The notes beneath the pieces were generated by a model. That model was given only the letters and a program-made list of their open reading frames with translations. It ran no database searches and was not told the DNA's origin. Position numbers and translations under genes: made by a program. Shown piece after piece: positions 51,101 to 60,216 of a DNA stretch of 64,000 bases; positions within the stretch are counted from its first letter, which is position 1; each line of letters begins with the position of its first letter. This DNA is from DASSHA01 sp035693145. GTDB lineage: Bacteria; Chloroflexota; Limnocylindria; Limnocylindrales; CSP1-4. The stretch covers positions 19,487 through 83,486 of the forward strand of contig DASSHA010000069.1 of the NCBI GenBank assembly GCA_035693145.1, given 5' to 3'.

Positions 51101-53894
51101 GCCGGTCCGGTTCCCGGGCCATCACGGCTCCGAGCTCGGCCCGACTCGAGATGCCGAGCTTCGCGTAGGCGCGGGCAAGCGTTGCCTCCACCGTCTTCGG
51201 GCTGATGAGCAGCCGCTCGGCGACCGCCCGGTTCGTCATCCCGCGAGCGACCATCGAGGCGATGCGGCTCTCGCTCGGCGTGAGCGCCGTGCCCGCCCGG
51301 ACGAGCCCGACCCTCGCTGCCTCATCGAGCGCGCGTTCGGCCCAATGCGAAGCACCGGCGCGAGCAAACCGTTCGGCAGCCTCGCGCAGGGCGTCGTTCG
51401 CCTCGCGGCGACGGCGGCCCCGTCGCGCCGCGCGTCCGAGTGCCAGCAGGATCCGGGCGTGCTCGAGTGGGGAATCCGCGATACGCGGATCGGCGAGCGT
51501 CTTCGCGCCGAGCGTCGCGGCCGCGTCGGCTTCGCCGGCGGAGTCGAGCAGCTGGATCCGGTTTCGCGCGGCGGCGATCTGCGCCCACGCGCGATCGAGC
51601 CGGATCGCCGCCGTTTCGAACGACTCGAGCAGGCTCGTCGCCCGGTCGATCTCGCGGAGCGCGATCAAGGCCTCGATCGCGTCGGGCACGAACGCGGCGG
51701 TGGTCGGCTCCGCGACGCCGGTCGACCCGACAACCGCGGTCATCTCCCGAAGGGCCGCCTCGGCCGAGCGCGGATCGTCGTCGGCGAGCGCGAAGATCGC
51801 GCGTCCCCAGCGAGCCCACAACATCGGGAGACGCCAGCCCGTTGCCATGGCGGCCGATTCGGCCGCCGCCGCCGCCGCCGCCAGTTCCTCCGGGCGTCCC
51901 TGCCAGCCCCTGACGAGCGCCGTGATCGCGCTGCAGAGTGCCCGGATCGACGTGCTCTCGATCTGGCCTGCAACGTCCTCACACTCCTGGACGTATCCGT
52001 CGGCCACGTCCAGGCGCCCCGCCCAGATTTCGAGCCAGGCGAGCTGGCCCGAGACGAACGGGAGGTCCGCATCGACCCCACGCTCGAGGATCGTTGTCCG
52101 AAGCCGCTGGAGGTACCTGCGTGCCTCGTCGAAGCGTCCCTCGTACATCCGCAGATACCCGGCGATGAGGCTCGGCCGCAGCTCGATCGCCGTCCGACGA
52201 GCGCGGTCCTCGAGCCGCAGTGCCTCCGCGAGGCCCACCTCGTCGAGGCCGCGACCGACGAGGAATCCGACCATGACGTCGACCGCGAGCGCCTCGGCCA
52301 GCAGCGTCGGGTCGTTCGTCGCGCGCGCTGCGTGCAAAGCGTTCTGCGCGTGCGCGACCGCGGCCGGTAGCTCGCCGACGGCGACCGTCGCCCACGCGGC
52401 ACCGAGCTCGATCGTCGCCTCGAGCTCGGCGTCGTCGGCTGCGTGCGCAAGCGCTTCGCGGTACAGGTCGATCGCATCCGAGAAGCTGTCCTGGTGGTTC
52501 CGGATGTCGGCGAGCAGGCGGAGCGCGCGGCCGCGCTCCCGGCCGCGGATCGGTTCCTCGAGCAACCGGACGATCGCCTCCCGGGCGCGTGGCAGCTCGC
52601 CGCTGTGGAGGTGGTACTCCGCCGCCTCGATCGTGCGACGCCGTCGTTCCTCGGTGCGCTCGGGCGGTGTCATGACGATCGCCCGCTCGGCGAGCTCGGC
52701 GGCGGCGTCCGGCGCGCCCCGTGACCGTGCAACCTCGGCGGCGGCCGCCAGCTCGGCCGCGACGGCTTCGTCCGGTCCGATCGTCCCGAGGGCGAGGTGG
52801 CGCGCGCGTGCCTCGGGGTCGGTCACGAGCTCGGCCAGGCGACGATGCATCCGGCGACGATCGCGCCGCGACGCCGCTCCGTAGACCGCCGACGCGAGCA
52901 GCGGGTGGCTGAAACGAATGCCGCCGTCCGCGACGATGACGCCGGCGTCCTCCGCAAGCTCGAGCCCGCGGTCCGCCGACGCGCCGTCGACCGAGGCGGC
53001 GGCGAGGACGAGCGCTCGTGGCGGCGCACCGAGGGCCGCGATGGCGAGCAGGACCTCGCGCGACTCCGCCGGCAGCCGGCGGACGTCGACGTTGACCAGC
53101 TCACGAACGCTGCGTGGCGCCGCCAGTGGACCGACGGGCGGCGGATCGGGGAGCGTCCGCGCCATCTCCAACGCGAACAGCGGGTTCCCGCCGGACGCCT
53201 CATGAATTCGAGCTCGCACCCGCCTGGGAAACGCGCGACCCAGGCGTGCGCGGAGGACCTCATCGATGGCGCCCCGGTCGAGCCCGGCGAGCGGGATCTC
53301 GACGACCGCGCTGCCGACGCTCGCATCGAGACTGAGCCCCACCGCGGTGTCGGCACCGGCTTCACGGCGGACCGCCATGAGCAGGCCGACGCGGCTGCCG
53401 GACAGCCGACGGCTCACGTGCTCGACGACTCTGGCGGACGGACGATCCATCCATTGCACGTCGTCCATCGCGATCACCACCGGCTGAGTGCGGGCGAGGT
53501 CCGCGACAAGGGACATGAAGCCGGCCGCAACGGCGCGTCGATCGAGACCATTGCGGCTCGGCTCGGCTCTGCGGAGCACGACTCGCAGGCCGTGCGCCTG
53601 CGGATGGGGAAGCGCGGCGAACGCGCTGTCCGGGAGATCGCGGAGCAGGTCGGCCAGGGAGGTGTACGACACGCGCACGTCTGCCGGAAGCGGCCGCGAC
53701 TCGAGCACGAGACAGCCGCTCTCGCGGGCGAGGGCGACGGCCGTCCGCCAGAGCGTCGTCTTGCCGATCCCGGGCTCGCCGGCGATGACGAGGGCGCCGG
53801 GGCCCGCGGCGATGCTGAGCAGGAAGCGGGACGTCGCCTCCAGCTCGGCGTCGCGACCGACGATCTGATCGGCCATCGCTCGGCTATCCGGCAC
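51078..53894 (-). CDS. Large ATP-binding LuxR-family transcriptional regulator
   Basis: The 938-residue protein has an AAA/STAND-type ATPase module at the N-terminus: Walker A GEPGIGKTT at 39-47, Walker B VVIAMDDVQW near 141, and the winged helix. About 500 residues of TPR-like helices follow, then a LuxR HTH (LTPSESRIASMVARGMTNRA) at the end. This MalT/LAL architecture binds ATP and an inducer, then activates target promoters. GTG 53894 follows GGGGGAAA; ATG 53876 is the alternative. Confidence 0.93.
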   Translation of the reverse strand: MPDSRAMADQIVGRDAELEATSRFLLSIAAGPGALVIAGEPGIGKTTLWRTAVALARESGCLVLESRPLPADVRVSYTSLADLLRDLPDSAFAALPHPQAHGLRVVLRRAEPSRNGLDRRAVAAGFMSLVADLARTQPVVIAMDDVQWMDRPSARVVEHVSRRLSGSRVGLLMAVRREAGADTAVGLSLDASVGSAVVEIPLAGLDRGAIDEVLRARLGRAFPRRVRARIHEASGGNPLFALEMARTLPDPPPVGPLAAPRSVRELVNVDVRRLPAESREVLLAIAALGAPPRALVLAAASVDGASADRGLELAEDAGVIVADGGIRFSHPLLASAVYGAASRRDRRRMHRRLAELVTDPEARARHLALGTIGPDEAVAAELAAAAEVARSRGAPDAAAELAERAIVMTPPERTEERRRRTIEAAEYHLHSGELPRAREAIVRLLEEPIRGRERGRALRLLADIRNHQDSFSDAIDLYREALAHAADDAELEATIELGAAWATVAVGELPAAVAHAQNALHAARATNDPTLLAEALAVDVMVGFLVGRGLDEVGLAEALRLEDRARRTAIELRPSLIAGYLRMYEGRFDEARRYLQRLRTTILERGVDADLPFVSGQLAWLEIWAGRLDVADGYVQECEDVAGQIESTSIRALCSAITALVRGWQGRPEELAAAAAAAESAAMATGWRLPMLWARWGRAIFALADDDPRSAEAALREMTAVVGSTGVAEPTTAAFVPDAIEALIALREIDRATSLLESFETAAIRLDRAWAQIAAARNRIQLLDSAGEADAAATLGAKTLADPRIADSPLEHARILLALGRAARRGRRRREANDALREAAERFARAGASHWAERALDEAARVGLVRAGTALTPSESRIASMVARGMTNRAVAERLLISPKTVEATLARAYAKLGISSRAELGAVMAREPDRLSPRPRP

Positions 53895-54367
53895 TTTCCC
53901 CCGAAAGGGCGCTGCGCCAGCGGTTGTGGCAACGGACTCTACTGCACCGGATAGGGAATCACCCGATGCCGAGCCGGAGAATGGCCGCTATTGTCGGGTC
54001 CTGTCCCGCGGGGAGAGGACCGCCACGGGGGGTGCAGGCGATGCAGGCATCTGGCGAACTGCGGACGAGGCGACCCTCGCGCCGTCCGTGCTCCGCCGGC
54101 GTCCTCTCCCGCGGACAGCTCCATGAGAGAGACCGCCGGGGCGGCGCCTGATACCGACTACCGCCGGGGCGGCGGCCGCTGGGGGTGGCCGCCGCCCGAG
54201 CTTCTGGCCCGGATGAACATTCGTTCGACAACCGGCCAGCCACCTGCTAGCCTTGATTCACGACGCCAACATGGGCGTCAATGAGACGCGGCCAAACGAT
54301 CACTCCCTCTCAATGGTTCTCGGCGAGAAAGGTTCGCTGAGGCCGCACGAGAAGGAGTGGTTTTTTC
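53895..54367. other. 473-bp divergent spacer with a long inverted repeat
   Basis: CTGTCCCGCGGGGAGAGGAC (54001-54020) pairs with GTCCTCTCCCGCGGACAG (54101-54118) across 80 bases, with two one-base bulges. A smaller hairpin GGCGGCC/GGCCGCC (about 54171-54193) and GACGCC/GGCGTC (54262-54279) follow. No coding frame is convincing. The downstream gene has a long leader ending AAGGAGTGG-T6-C. Confidence 0.5.
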
Positions 54368-54796
54368 ATGTATTCGGCACAGGGTGACAAGACCCTGACG
54401 TGCGTCGACTGTTCCCAGGAGTTCGCCTTTACGGAGAGCGAGCAGCAGTTCTACGCCGACCGACAGTTCAGTGAGCCGCGTCGGTGCCCGTCGTGCCGCG
54501 CGGCGCGAAAGGCATCCCGCGGTTCCAGTGGTGGGTCATCCGGCGGGTATTCGTCCGGCGGGTATTCCGGCGGCGGGTATTCGTCCGGCGGGTATTCCGG
54601 CGGCGGTGGATACTCCGGCGGCGGCTCGTCGAGCGGTGGGTATTCGGGACGCTCCGATCGTGGCTACGACCGTGGCCCGCGCGAGATGTTCAGCGCGACG
54701 TGCGCGAGCTGCGGCCGCGAGGCCCAGGTTCCGTTCCGTCCGAACGGGACGAAGCCCGTCTACTGCAGCGACTGCTTCCGGGCTCAGCGCGGCTGA
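54368..54796 (+). CDS. Zinc-ribbon protein with glycine-rich centre and C-terminal CxxC pair
   Basis: The 142-residue product has an N-terminal zinc ribbon (Cys12, Cys15, Cys40, Cys43: LTCVDCSQEF, RRCPSCRAARK). The middle is Gly/Ser/Tyr-rich, and a second ribbon-like motif lies at the end (TCASCGREAQ, YCSDCFRAQRG). Members of this group are small, abundant, and probably RNA- or ribosome-associated. A perfect 30-bp tandem duplication at 54541-54600 encodes part of the Gly-rich stretch. Confidence 0.85.
   Translation: MYSAQGDKTLTCVDCSQEFAFTESEQQFYADRQFSEPRRCPSCRAARKASRGSSGGSSGGYSSGGYSGGGYSSGGYSGGGGYSGGGSSSGGYSGRSDRGYDRGPREMFSATCASCGREAQVPFRPNGTKPVYCSDCFRAQRG
54541..54600 (+). repeat. Exact 30-bp tandem duplication
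   Basis: Two identical 30-base units (54541-54570, 54571-54600) in the glycine-rich segment of the zinc-ribbon gene; copy number may vary. Confidence 0.9.
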
Positions 54797-54823
54797 CCAC
54801 CGGTCGCATCACGCGCAACCGCC

Positions 54824-54856
54824 GAGCCGGGTTCACCGTGAACCCGGCTCTTCTGC
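54824..54856. terminator. Rho-independent terminator
   Basis: Perfect 13-bp arms GAGCCGGGTTCAC and GTGAACCCGGCTC around one base, followed by TTCTGCT. It is shared with the convergent thioredoxin gene. Confidence 0.85.
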
Positions 54857-54901
54857 TGCCCGGCACCGCCGTTCACAGCGACGGAAAAGGGATTCGGGCG
54901 G

Positions 54902-55396
54902 TCAGCTGCGTCTGAGGAGGTGCGGCGAGAGCCGCGCCGCCAGGTCCGGCTTCGGCATCGCACCGACGATTCGGTCGACCGGCTGACCGGCGCGGAGCAC
55001 GATCATCGTCGGGATGCTCCGGGCGTCGAACGCCGCCGCCAGTCGTGGGTTCTCGTCGACGTTCACCTTGACCACCTTGAGCCGCCCGGCGAACTCGGCG
55101 GCGAGCTGCTCGAGGATCGGGCTCACGAACCGGCACGGCCCGCACCACGGCGCCCAGAGGTCGACGACGACGGCCGGCGCCGCGCGGGCCTCGACGTCGA
55201 ATGTCGCATCGGTCGCGTCGACGACCCACGGCAGGATCGCGCCGCACTTGCCGCAATGCGGCGCGCCGCGCTCGCTCGGCCCGATCCGGTTCTTCGTCCC
55301 GCACGTGAGGCACGTGAGCGTGGAGACGGGTCGCGCCGGCGTGCCCGGTTCGGCCGAGCGAGGGCCGGCCGGTCCCGCGGCCTGATCGTTCGTCAT
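54902..55396 (-). CDS. Thioredoxin with N-terminal zinc ribbon (TrxC-like)
   Basis: The 164-residue protein has a zinc-ribbon-like start (LTCLTCGTKN...PHCGKCGAIL) and a thioredoxin fold with the WCGPC active site (VVVDLWAPWCGPCRFVSPIL). The N-terminal CxxC pair plus thioredoxin is the layout of thioredoxin 2 (TrxC), used in oxidative-stress repair. ATG 55396 is chosen; a GTG two codons earlier is equivalent. Confidence 0.94.
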   Translation of the reverse strand: MTNDQAAGPAGPRSAEPGTPARPVSTLTCLTCGTKNRIGPSERGAPHCGKCGAILPWVVDATDATFDVEARAAPAVVVDLWAPWCGPCRFVSPILEQLAAEFAGRLKVVKVNVDENPRLAAAFDARSIPTMIVLRAGQPVDRIVGAMPKPDLAARLSPHLLRRS

Positions 55397-55763
55397 TGCC
55401 ACGAATCGTAGCGCGAGCGGGACCTGGACCCCGGGAAGCGCGACGATCGCGTCGACGTCGATGCGCGGATGGTCGCTCGTGCCGGCACAGACGATCGTGA
55501 TCGTCCGGGTCGCGGACGTCGACCACGGCGCGGGCCTGGTGCCCGACCGTTGAGTTGGCCGCGTCGTGTTCGATCGTTGTCGGGCGGCGCTTGACGTGGG
55601 ATGGACGCGACCGCGACGATGCCCGGCCTGCCCGCCGATGAGATTTCGGGGCCCGCGGGGTCTGATGGGCGTGTCGGTGGGGACGCCGTGAACCTGACAC
55701 CACCTGTCAGTCTCACGCCGCTACCGTCGCCACCGACGAGAACGCCCGAGACGAGGTGACGAC
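55397..55763. other. 367-bp divergent spacer
   Basis: It separates the thioredoxin and DHA2 exporter genes. I see no gene. It contains the 55694-55710 palindrome 53 bases before the exporter start. Confidence 0.5.
55694..55710. promoter_or_regulatory. Operator-like palindrome CTGAC-N6-TGTCAG
   Basis: CTGACACCACCTGTCAG is self-complementary over both six-base ends and lies 53 bases upstream of the exporter start. It matches 21101-21117 exactly at all fixed positions, and 19808-19824 with one mismatch. Confidence 0.55.
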
Positions 55764-57404
55764 GTGACGCAAGCGACGACCGAAGCCGCCGGTCTGAGTC
55801 TGAGCCCGCGAGCAAAGCTCCAGATCCTCGGCGCGATCCTGCTCGCGATGTTCCTGTTCGCGCTCGACCAGACGGTCGTCGGGACGGCGCTGCCGCGGAT
55901 CGTGACCGACCTGCACGGCAACGACCTCTATACCTGGGCCGTCACCGTCTACCTGCTCACGGCGACGATCAGCGGCCCCATCTACGGAAAGCTGTCGGAC
56001 CTGTTCGGCCGTCGGCCGATCGTCATCTGGGCCGTCGGCCTCTTCCTCGTCTCGTCGATCCTCGCCGGACTGAGCCAGGACATGGCCCAGTTCATCCTGT
56101 TCCGCGGGCTGCAGGGCCTCGGCGGTGGGGCCGTGTTCCCGGTCGCGCTCGCGGTCATCGCCGACCTGTACACACCGGCCGAGCGCGGCAAGTACCTCGG
56201 GCTGTTCGGCGCCGTGTTCGGGTTCTCGTCGCTGCTCGGCCCGGGTCTCGGCGGGTTCATCACGGACACCTGGAGCTGGCACTGGATCTTCTTCGTGAAC
56301 GTGCCGGTCGGTCTCATCTCGCTCGTGATCCTGTGGCGCCTGCTGCCGACGATCCGCCGCCCCGATGCCGCCCGCAGCATCGACTACCTCGGTGCGGCGG
56401 TCTTCACGCTCGCGATCGCGCCGTTCCTCGTCGGGCTCACGAACAAGCAGACGGGTGACTGGTCCGATCCTGCGGTCGGTGGCCTCATGCTCGTCGGTCT
56501 CGCCTTCGCCGCGTTGTTCGTATGGATCGAGTCGCGCGCGTCCGAGCCGATCGTGCCGCTCGCGCTGTTCCGCGTCCGCGCGTTCACGATCTCGGTCGTC
56601 GCGACGCTGCTCGCCTCGTTCGGCTTTTTCGGTGCCGTCATCTTCTTGCCGCGCTGGTTCCAGACGGTGGGCGGCGCGAGCGCGACGGAATCGGGCTACA
56701 GCCTCCTGCCGCTGCTCGCGGCGATGATCGTCACGGCGATCGCCTCGGGTCAGATCGTCGCCCGGACCGGCCGCTATCGGCTGCTGATGTTCGGCTCGCT
56801 CGTCCTGCTCGCCGTCGGGCTTCTGCTCATGACGAACCTGCACGCCGCGACCGACCGACCCAGCCTGTGGCTGTGGATGATCATCGCCGGGATCGGCATC
56901 GGCCCGTCACTCGCGGTGTTCACCCTCGTCGTCCAGAACACCGTCCCGCACGAGGAGGTGGGCGTCGCGACGAGCAGCCTGACGTTCTTCCAGCAGATCG
57001 GCGGGACGATCGGGCTCACGATCGCGGGCACGCTGTTCGCGAGCCGGCTCGTGGAGGAGCTGCCGCGACAGCTCGAACGCGCAGGAGTTCCGGCGCAGTT
57101 CGCGAGCGGGTTTGCGGGCGGGAGCGCGCCGGTCGACGTGACGGCAACCGGCGATCTCGGCGCCCGGATCCTGGCCGCGGTGCCCGAGGCGCTTCGTGCC
57201 ACTGTCCAGCCGATGATCCCGGCGATCGTCGGTGGCATCCACGAGGCGTTCTCGATCGCGCTCGCGTCGACGTTCTGGATCGGCATCGCCGGCGCGATCG
57301 TCGCCGCCGCGTTCGTCCTGTTCCTGCCCGAGGCTCGCATGCGCGACACGTTCCACATCGCCGCGTCGGAGCCAGAGCTCCGGGCGGCGACCGCGCGGGA
57401 TTGA
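55764..57404 (+). CDS. DHA2-family drug:H+ antiporter (EmrB/QacA-like)
   Basis: The 546-residue protein has 14 predicted membrane segments and the DHA2 motifs: motif A KLSDLFGRRPIVIW, FALDQTVVGTALPRIV, LGGFITDTWSWHWIFFVNVP. It probably exports drugs or hydrophobic metabolites. GTG 55764 is preceded by GAGGTGACGAC. The upstream 17-bp palindrome suggests control by a repressor; no TetR or MarR gene is adjacent. Confidence 0.93.
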   Translation: MTQATTEAAGLSLSPRAKLQILGAILLAMFLFALDQTVVGTALPRIVTDLHGNDLYTWAVTVYLLTATISGPIYGKLSDLFGRRPIVIWAVGLFLVSSILAGLSQDMAQFILFRGLQGLGGGAVFPVALAVIADLYTPAERGKYLGLFGAVFGFSSLLGPGLGGFITDTWSWHWIFFVNVPVGLISLVILWRLLPTIRRPDAARSIDYLGAAVFTLAIAPFLVGLTNKQTGDWSDPAVGGLMLVGLAFAALFVWIESRASEPIVPLALFRVRAFTISVVATLLASFGFFGAVIFLPRWFQTVGGASATESGYSLLPLLAAMIVTAIASGQIVARTGRYRLLMFGSLVLLAVGLLLMTNLHAATDRPSLWLWMIIAGIGIGPSLAVFTLVVQNTVPHEEVGVATSSLTFFQQIGGTIGLTIAGTLFASRLVEELPRQLERAGVPAQFASGFAGGSAPVDVTATGDLGARILAAVPEALRATVQPMIPAIVGGIHEAFSIALASTFWIGIAGAIVAAAFVLFLPEARMRDTFHIAASEPELRAATARD

Positions 57405-57433
57405 CGGCCGCCTGAGCATCGGCGCCTGAGCCT

Positions 57434-58195
57434 GTGGGTCTCGACGTCTATGTCGGCCCGCTCTCGCGCTATTACTCGGGTGCGTGGGAGTCGATCGTTC
57501 AGCAGGAGGAACGCCGGCTGGGCCCGCAGGTGGAGGTCGTTCGCCCGAACCCGTTCTCCAGCGACGACCCGGAGGTCGTCCGGCGTCGGGTGATCGATTG
57601 GCAGGCCAGCCTGAGCGACATCCTCATGGGTTCGGTCGGACGTCTCTCGTGGACCGAATCGGCAACCGGCGACTACGTCAGCGACAAGCCCGACTGGGGT
57701 CCGTTCGTCGCGCTCTGCCTGCTCGCCGCGCATGCGGACGGGCTGCTGGACGCGCTGCCCGACATCGTCCCGACCGGCCAGCCGGCGATGAAGCTCTGGG
57801 GCCGGTTGGGTCGCCGAACGCAAGCGCCCGAGCCGTTCGGCCACCGGATGCGTCGGTTATTCGGTCGGTCGAGCACGTACGCGCCGCCGCCGCGACAGTT
57901 CACCCAGATCGTCGGGCCCGAGGTCTGGCTGCCACTCGATGCCTCGGTCGTCATCGAGACAAACGATGCGCTCGGCGTCCGGCGGACGTTCGGGTCCGTT
58001 GGGCCGCTCCTGGCGGAGCTGCGGCAGCTCAACGCGCAGACGTTCCGTGCGACCGACGCCACCCTGTCCGGCTGGGCTCGGGATGCGCCTTTGGGCGGGG
58101 CGTTCGAGCCGGCGGCCCATTTCGGCCTCGCCGTCATGCTCTCGCTCGCCGGCCGCGCGCTCGATCGACGCCAGCCCCTGGTCCTCGACTACTGA
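57434..58195 (+). CDS. Conserved hypothetical protein (MGLDVYVGPL family)
   Basis: The 253-residue protein starts MGLDVYVGPLSRYYSGAWES. It has no signal or membrane segment and no motif I can assign. Regular features include an N-terminal alpha/beta part (VEVVRPNPFSSDDPEVVRRR) and a C-terminal beta-rich region with YAPPPRQFTQIVGPEVWLPL. It is cytoplasmic and lies 29 bases after the exporter, possibly in one transcript. Function unknown. Confidence 0.7.
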   Translation: MGLDVYVGPLSRYYSGAWESIVQQEERRLGPQVEVVRPNPFSSDDPEVVRRRVIDWQASLSDILMGSVGRLSWTESATGDYVSDKPDWGPFVALCLLAAHADGLLDALPDIVPTGQPAMKLWGRLGRRTQAPEPFGHRMRRLFGRSSTYAPPPRQFTQIVGPEVWLPLDASVVIETNDALGVRRTFGSVGPLLAELRQLNAQTFRATDATLSGWARDAPLGGAFEPAAHFGLAVMLSLAGRALDRRQPLVLDY

Positions 58196-58204
58196 CCTGC
58201 GCGG

Positions 58205-58573
58205 TCAGCCGACCCCCTCGGGACCCATCGGGCTCATCAGCTGGAAGTCGTTGCCGTCCGGGTCGGCGAGCGTCGCGATCCAGCCCGCCGTGCCTTCGAA
58301 CTGGTACGGCTCGCGCACGACGATCGCGCCTGCCGCCTTCAGCCGGTCGAACTCGGCCCGGACGTCATCGGCCTCGATGTTCCAGATGATCCGGCCGGGC
58401 TCGCGGTTCTCGCCATGAACCTCGCTGTGCGGCCCGACGGCGACGAACCCCGAGCCGAGCATCCAGCCGGTGTACGTCCCGTCATCCATGGTCGGATCGC
58501 CGAACAGCCTGCGGTAATAGTCGACCAGCCGCTTCGGGTCCTCGGATCCGATGAGGATCGAGTTGAAGTTCAT
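58205..58573 (-). CDS. VOC-family (glyoxalase-like) protein
   Basis: The 122-residue product is one vicinal-oxygen-chelate domain pair: FNSILIGSEDPKRLVDYYRR, GFVAVGPHSEVHG, RIIWNIEADDVRAEFDRLKA and ATLADPDGNDFQL. Metal ligands (His, Glu) fit the usual positions. Probably a dioxygenase, isomerase or resistance-type protein. It lies 10 bases downstream of the hydrolase gene on the same strand. Confidence 0.92.
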   Translation of the reverse strand: MNFNSILIGSEDPKRLVDYYRRLFGDPTMDDGTYTGWMLGSGFVAVGPHSEVHGENREPGRIIWNIEADDVRAEFDRLKAAGAIVVREPYQFEGTAGWIATLADPDGNDFQLMSPMGPEGVG

Positions 58574-58583
58574 GGAGCCCCTC

Positions 58584-59414
58584 CTATTCCGCGAGGAACG
58601 CGTTGACGGCGTCGGCGAGGAGTGGGGAGTCGCCGATCGAGTAGTGGGTCAGCCTGGGCAGGATCGCGAGCGCGTGCCCGCCCTTCGGTCGACCCTCGTT
58701 CATCCAGCCCCCGTCGCGCTTGCCGCCGTCGAGCAGTTCGAAGACCTCGACATAGTGCGCCGGCGGCGCCATGTCGGCGTCGGCGCAGACGACCATCGTC
58801 GGGACCTGGAGGCTGCGGACCTCGTCGCTGTAGTCGAAGTCCTCGGCCATCAGCGCGCCGATCTTGTCGAGCAGCCGTGGGAAGTCCTCCGGGCGCGGGG
58901 CAACACGCTCGTACAGCTGATACATCGGCGTGTCCTTCATGAACTCCGCAGCTGCCCCGCTGACCTGCGACTGCTGGCCGAGCATCTCCGGGTAGATCGC
59001 GTCGCGGCGGATGTTCGCGGAGATCATGACGAGCTTGCGCACGAGCTCGGGGTGCTTCACGGCCGTGAAGAACGCCACGCCGCCACCGAGCGAGTAGCCC
59101 ACGAGGTCGACCTTCGCGAGCCCGAGGTGCCGGATCAGCCCGGCGACGTCGTCGGCCATCAGGCGGTGGTCGATCGGGCGATCGATGTCGGCGGTTCGAC
59201 CGTGGCCCTGGAGGTCCGGGGCGATCACCTGGTGACCGGCCGCGACGAGCGCCGGGATCACCGGGCCGAACGTCTCGTTCGACATCAGCCCGCCGTGGAG
59301 GAGGACGAGCGGAGGCCCGTCGCCGTGCGTCTCGTAATACATGTGCACGCCGTTCACGTCGGCGTATGCGCCGCGGGTTGGCGCCTGGGTCGTGGGTTCA
59401 ATCGGGGCCGTCAT
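58584..59414 (-). CDS. Alpha/beta-fold hydrolase
   Basis: From ATG 59414 (GGGAG eight bases before it) the 276-residue protein has the classical fold: LVLLHGGLMSN (oxyanion loop), LVGYSLGGGVA (nucleophile Ser), VVCADADM (Asp) and KGGHALAI (His). It resembles haloalkane/ester or carbon-carbon bond hydrolases; the substrate is unknown. An N-terminal extension upstream lacks coding character. Confidence 0.93.
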   Translation of the reverse strand: MTAPIEPTTQAPTRGAYADVNGVHMYYETHGDGPPLVLLHGGLMSNETFGPVIPALVAAGHQVIAPDLQGHGRTADIDRPIDHRLMADDVAGLIRHLGLAKVDLVGYSLGGGVAFFTAVKHPELVRKLVMISANIRRDAIYPEMLGQQSQVSGAAAEFMKDTPMYQLYERVAPRPEDFPRLLDKIGALMAEDFDYSDEVRSLQVPTMVVCADADMAPPAHYVEVFELLDGGKRDGGWMNEGRPKGGHALAILPRLTHYSIGDSPLLADAVNAFLAE

Positions 59415-59528
59415 CGGTCTGCTCCCTGGGAGTGCGCCTGCCATCGCGGGCATCATGGTCGCGATGTCCATCAGACCGCGCTCGGCCGTCGAATTCATCG
59501 GCGGCGGCGCTGCCGGCGGAGGTGCGAT

Positions 59529-59912
59529 GTGAGCGCGTGGGCGAACGGGATCAGCGCGATCACGCTGTTCGTGCCCGACCTCGCGGCGGCGAAAGCCTTC
59601 TACGAGCGGGTGTTCGGCGCGCAACTCATCTTCGAGGACCCGAGCTCGGCCGCGTTCGAGTTCGGCGCCACGATCGTGAACCTCCTCGTCGAGACCGAGG
59701 CTCCCGAGCTGATCGAGCCGGCTCGCGTTGCGCCGGCCGGCGTCGGGTCTCGGATGCAGCTGACGATCACCGTTGACGACGTCGACGCGGTCTGCGATGA
59801 GCTGCGCGCCCGAGGGGTCGAGTTCCTCAATGGCCCGATCGACCGGCCGTGGGGGATCCGGACCGCCGCCTTCGCCGACCCCGCGGGCCACGTCTGGGAG
59901 ATCGCGAAGTAG
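59529..59912 (+). CDS. VOC-family protein
   Basis: GTG 59529 follows GGAGGTGCGAT. The 127-residue domain (NGISAITLFVPDLAAAKAFY, ending AAFADPAGHVWEIAK) is a second VOC protein, unlike the 122-residue one in sequence. It is divergent from the alpha/beta hydrolase gene, which suggests a small catabolic or detoxification locus. Confidence 0.88.
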   Translation: MSAWANGISAITLFVPDLAAAKAFYERVFGAQLIFEDPSSAAFEFGATIVNLLVETEAPELIEPARVAPAGVGSRMQLTITVDDVDAVCDELRARGVEFLNGPIDRPWGIRTAAFADPAGHVWEIAK

Positions 59913-59933
59913 GGGAGGCCCACGGCTCCCTCG

Positions 59934-60158
59934 CTAGGCGCTGACCGGTGGCGCCGCCAGCTGCTCCGCGATCCCGTCGGCCCAAGCGTCGATCTCGGGC
60001 CAGTCGCGGAAGTCGCCCGCCGGCATCGCGGCCTTCGCAGCGGGCATTCGCATGAACGGCCTACCGATCCGCTCGGCGAGGCCGTTCCCGATCGCGCCGT
60101 AGCTTCGCCTCGAGCGGACGCGATCGATCGGCAGGCCGGCCCCGGACGATCGGGCCAT
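59934..60158 (-). CDS. 74-residue hypothetical protein
   Basis: From ATG 60158 the frame uses codons typical of the neighbours and gives a helical product (SYGAIGNGLAERIGRPFMRM, ending DFRDWPEIDAWADGIAEQLA). No family and no obvious ribosome site. It is divergent from the secreted protein gene, with 58 bases between. Credible but unproven. Confidence 0.4.
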   Translation of the reverse strand: MARSSGAGLPIDRVRSRRSYGAIGNGLAERIGRPFMRMPAAKAAMPAGDFRDWPEIDAWADGIAEQLAAPPVSA

Positions 60159-60216
60159 GTCGACAGGACGCACCACTCTCGATAGTCGGAGCCCCACCAC
60201 GCCATGGAGCCCGACC

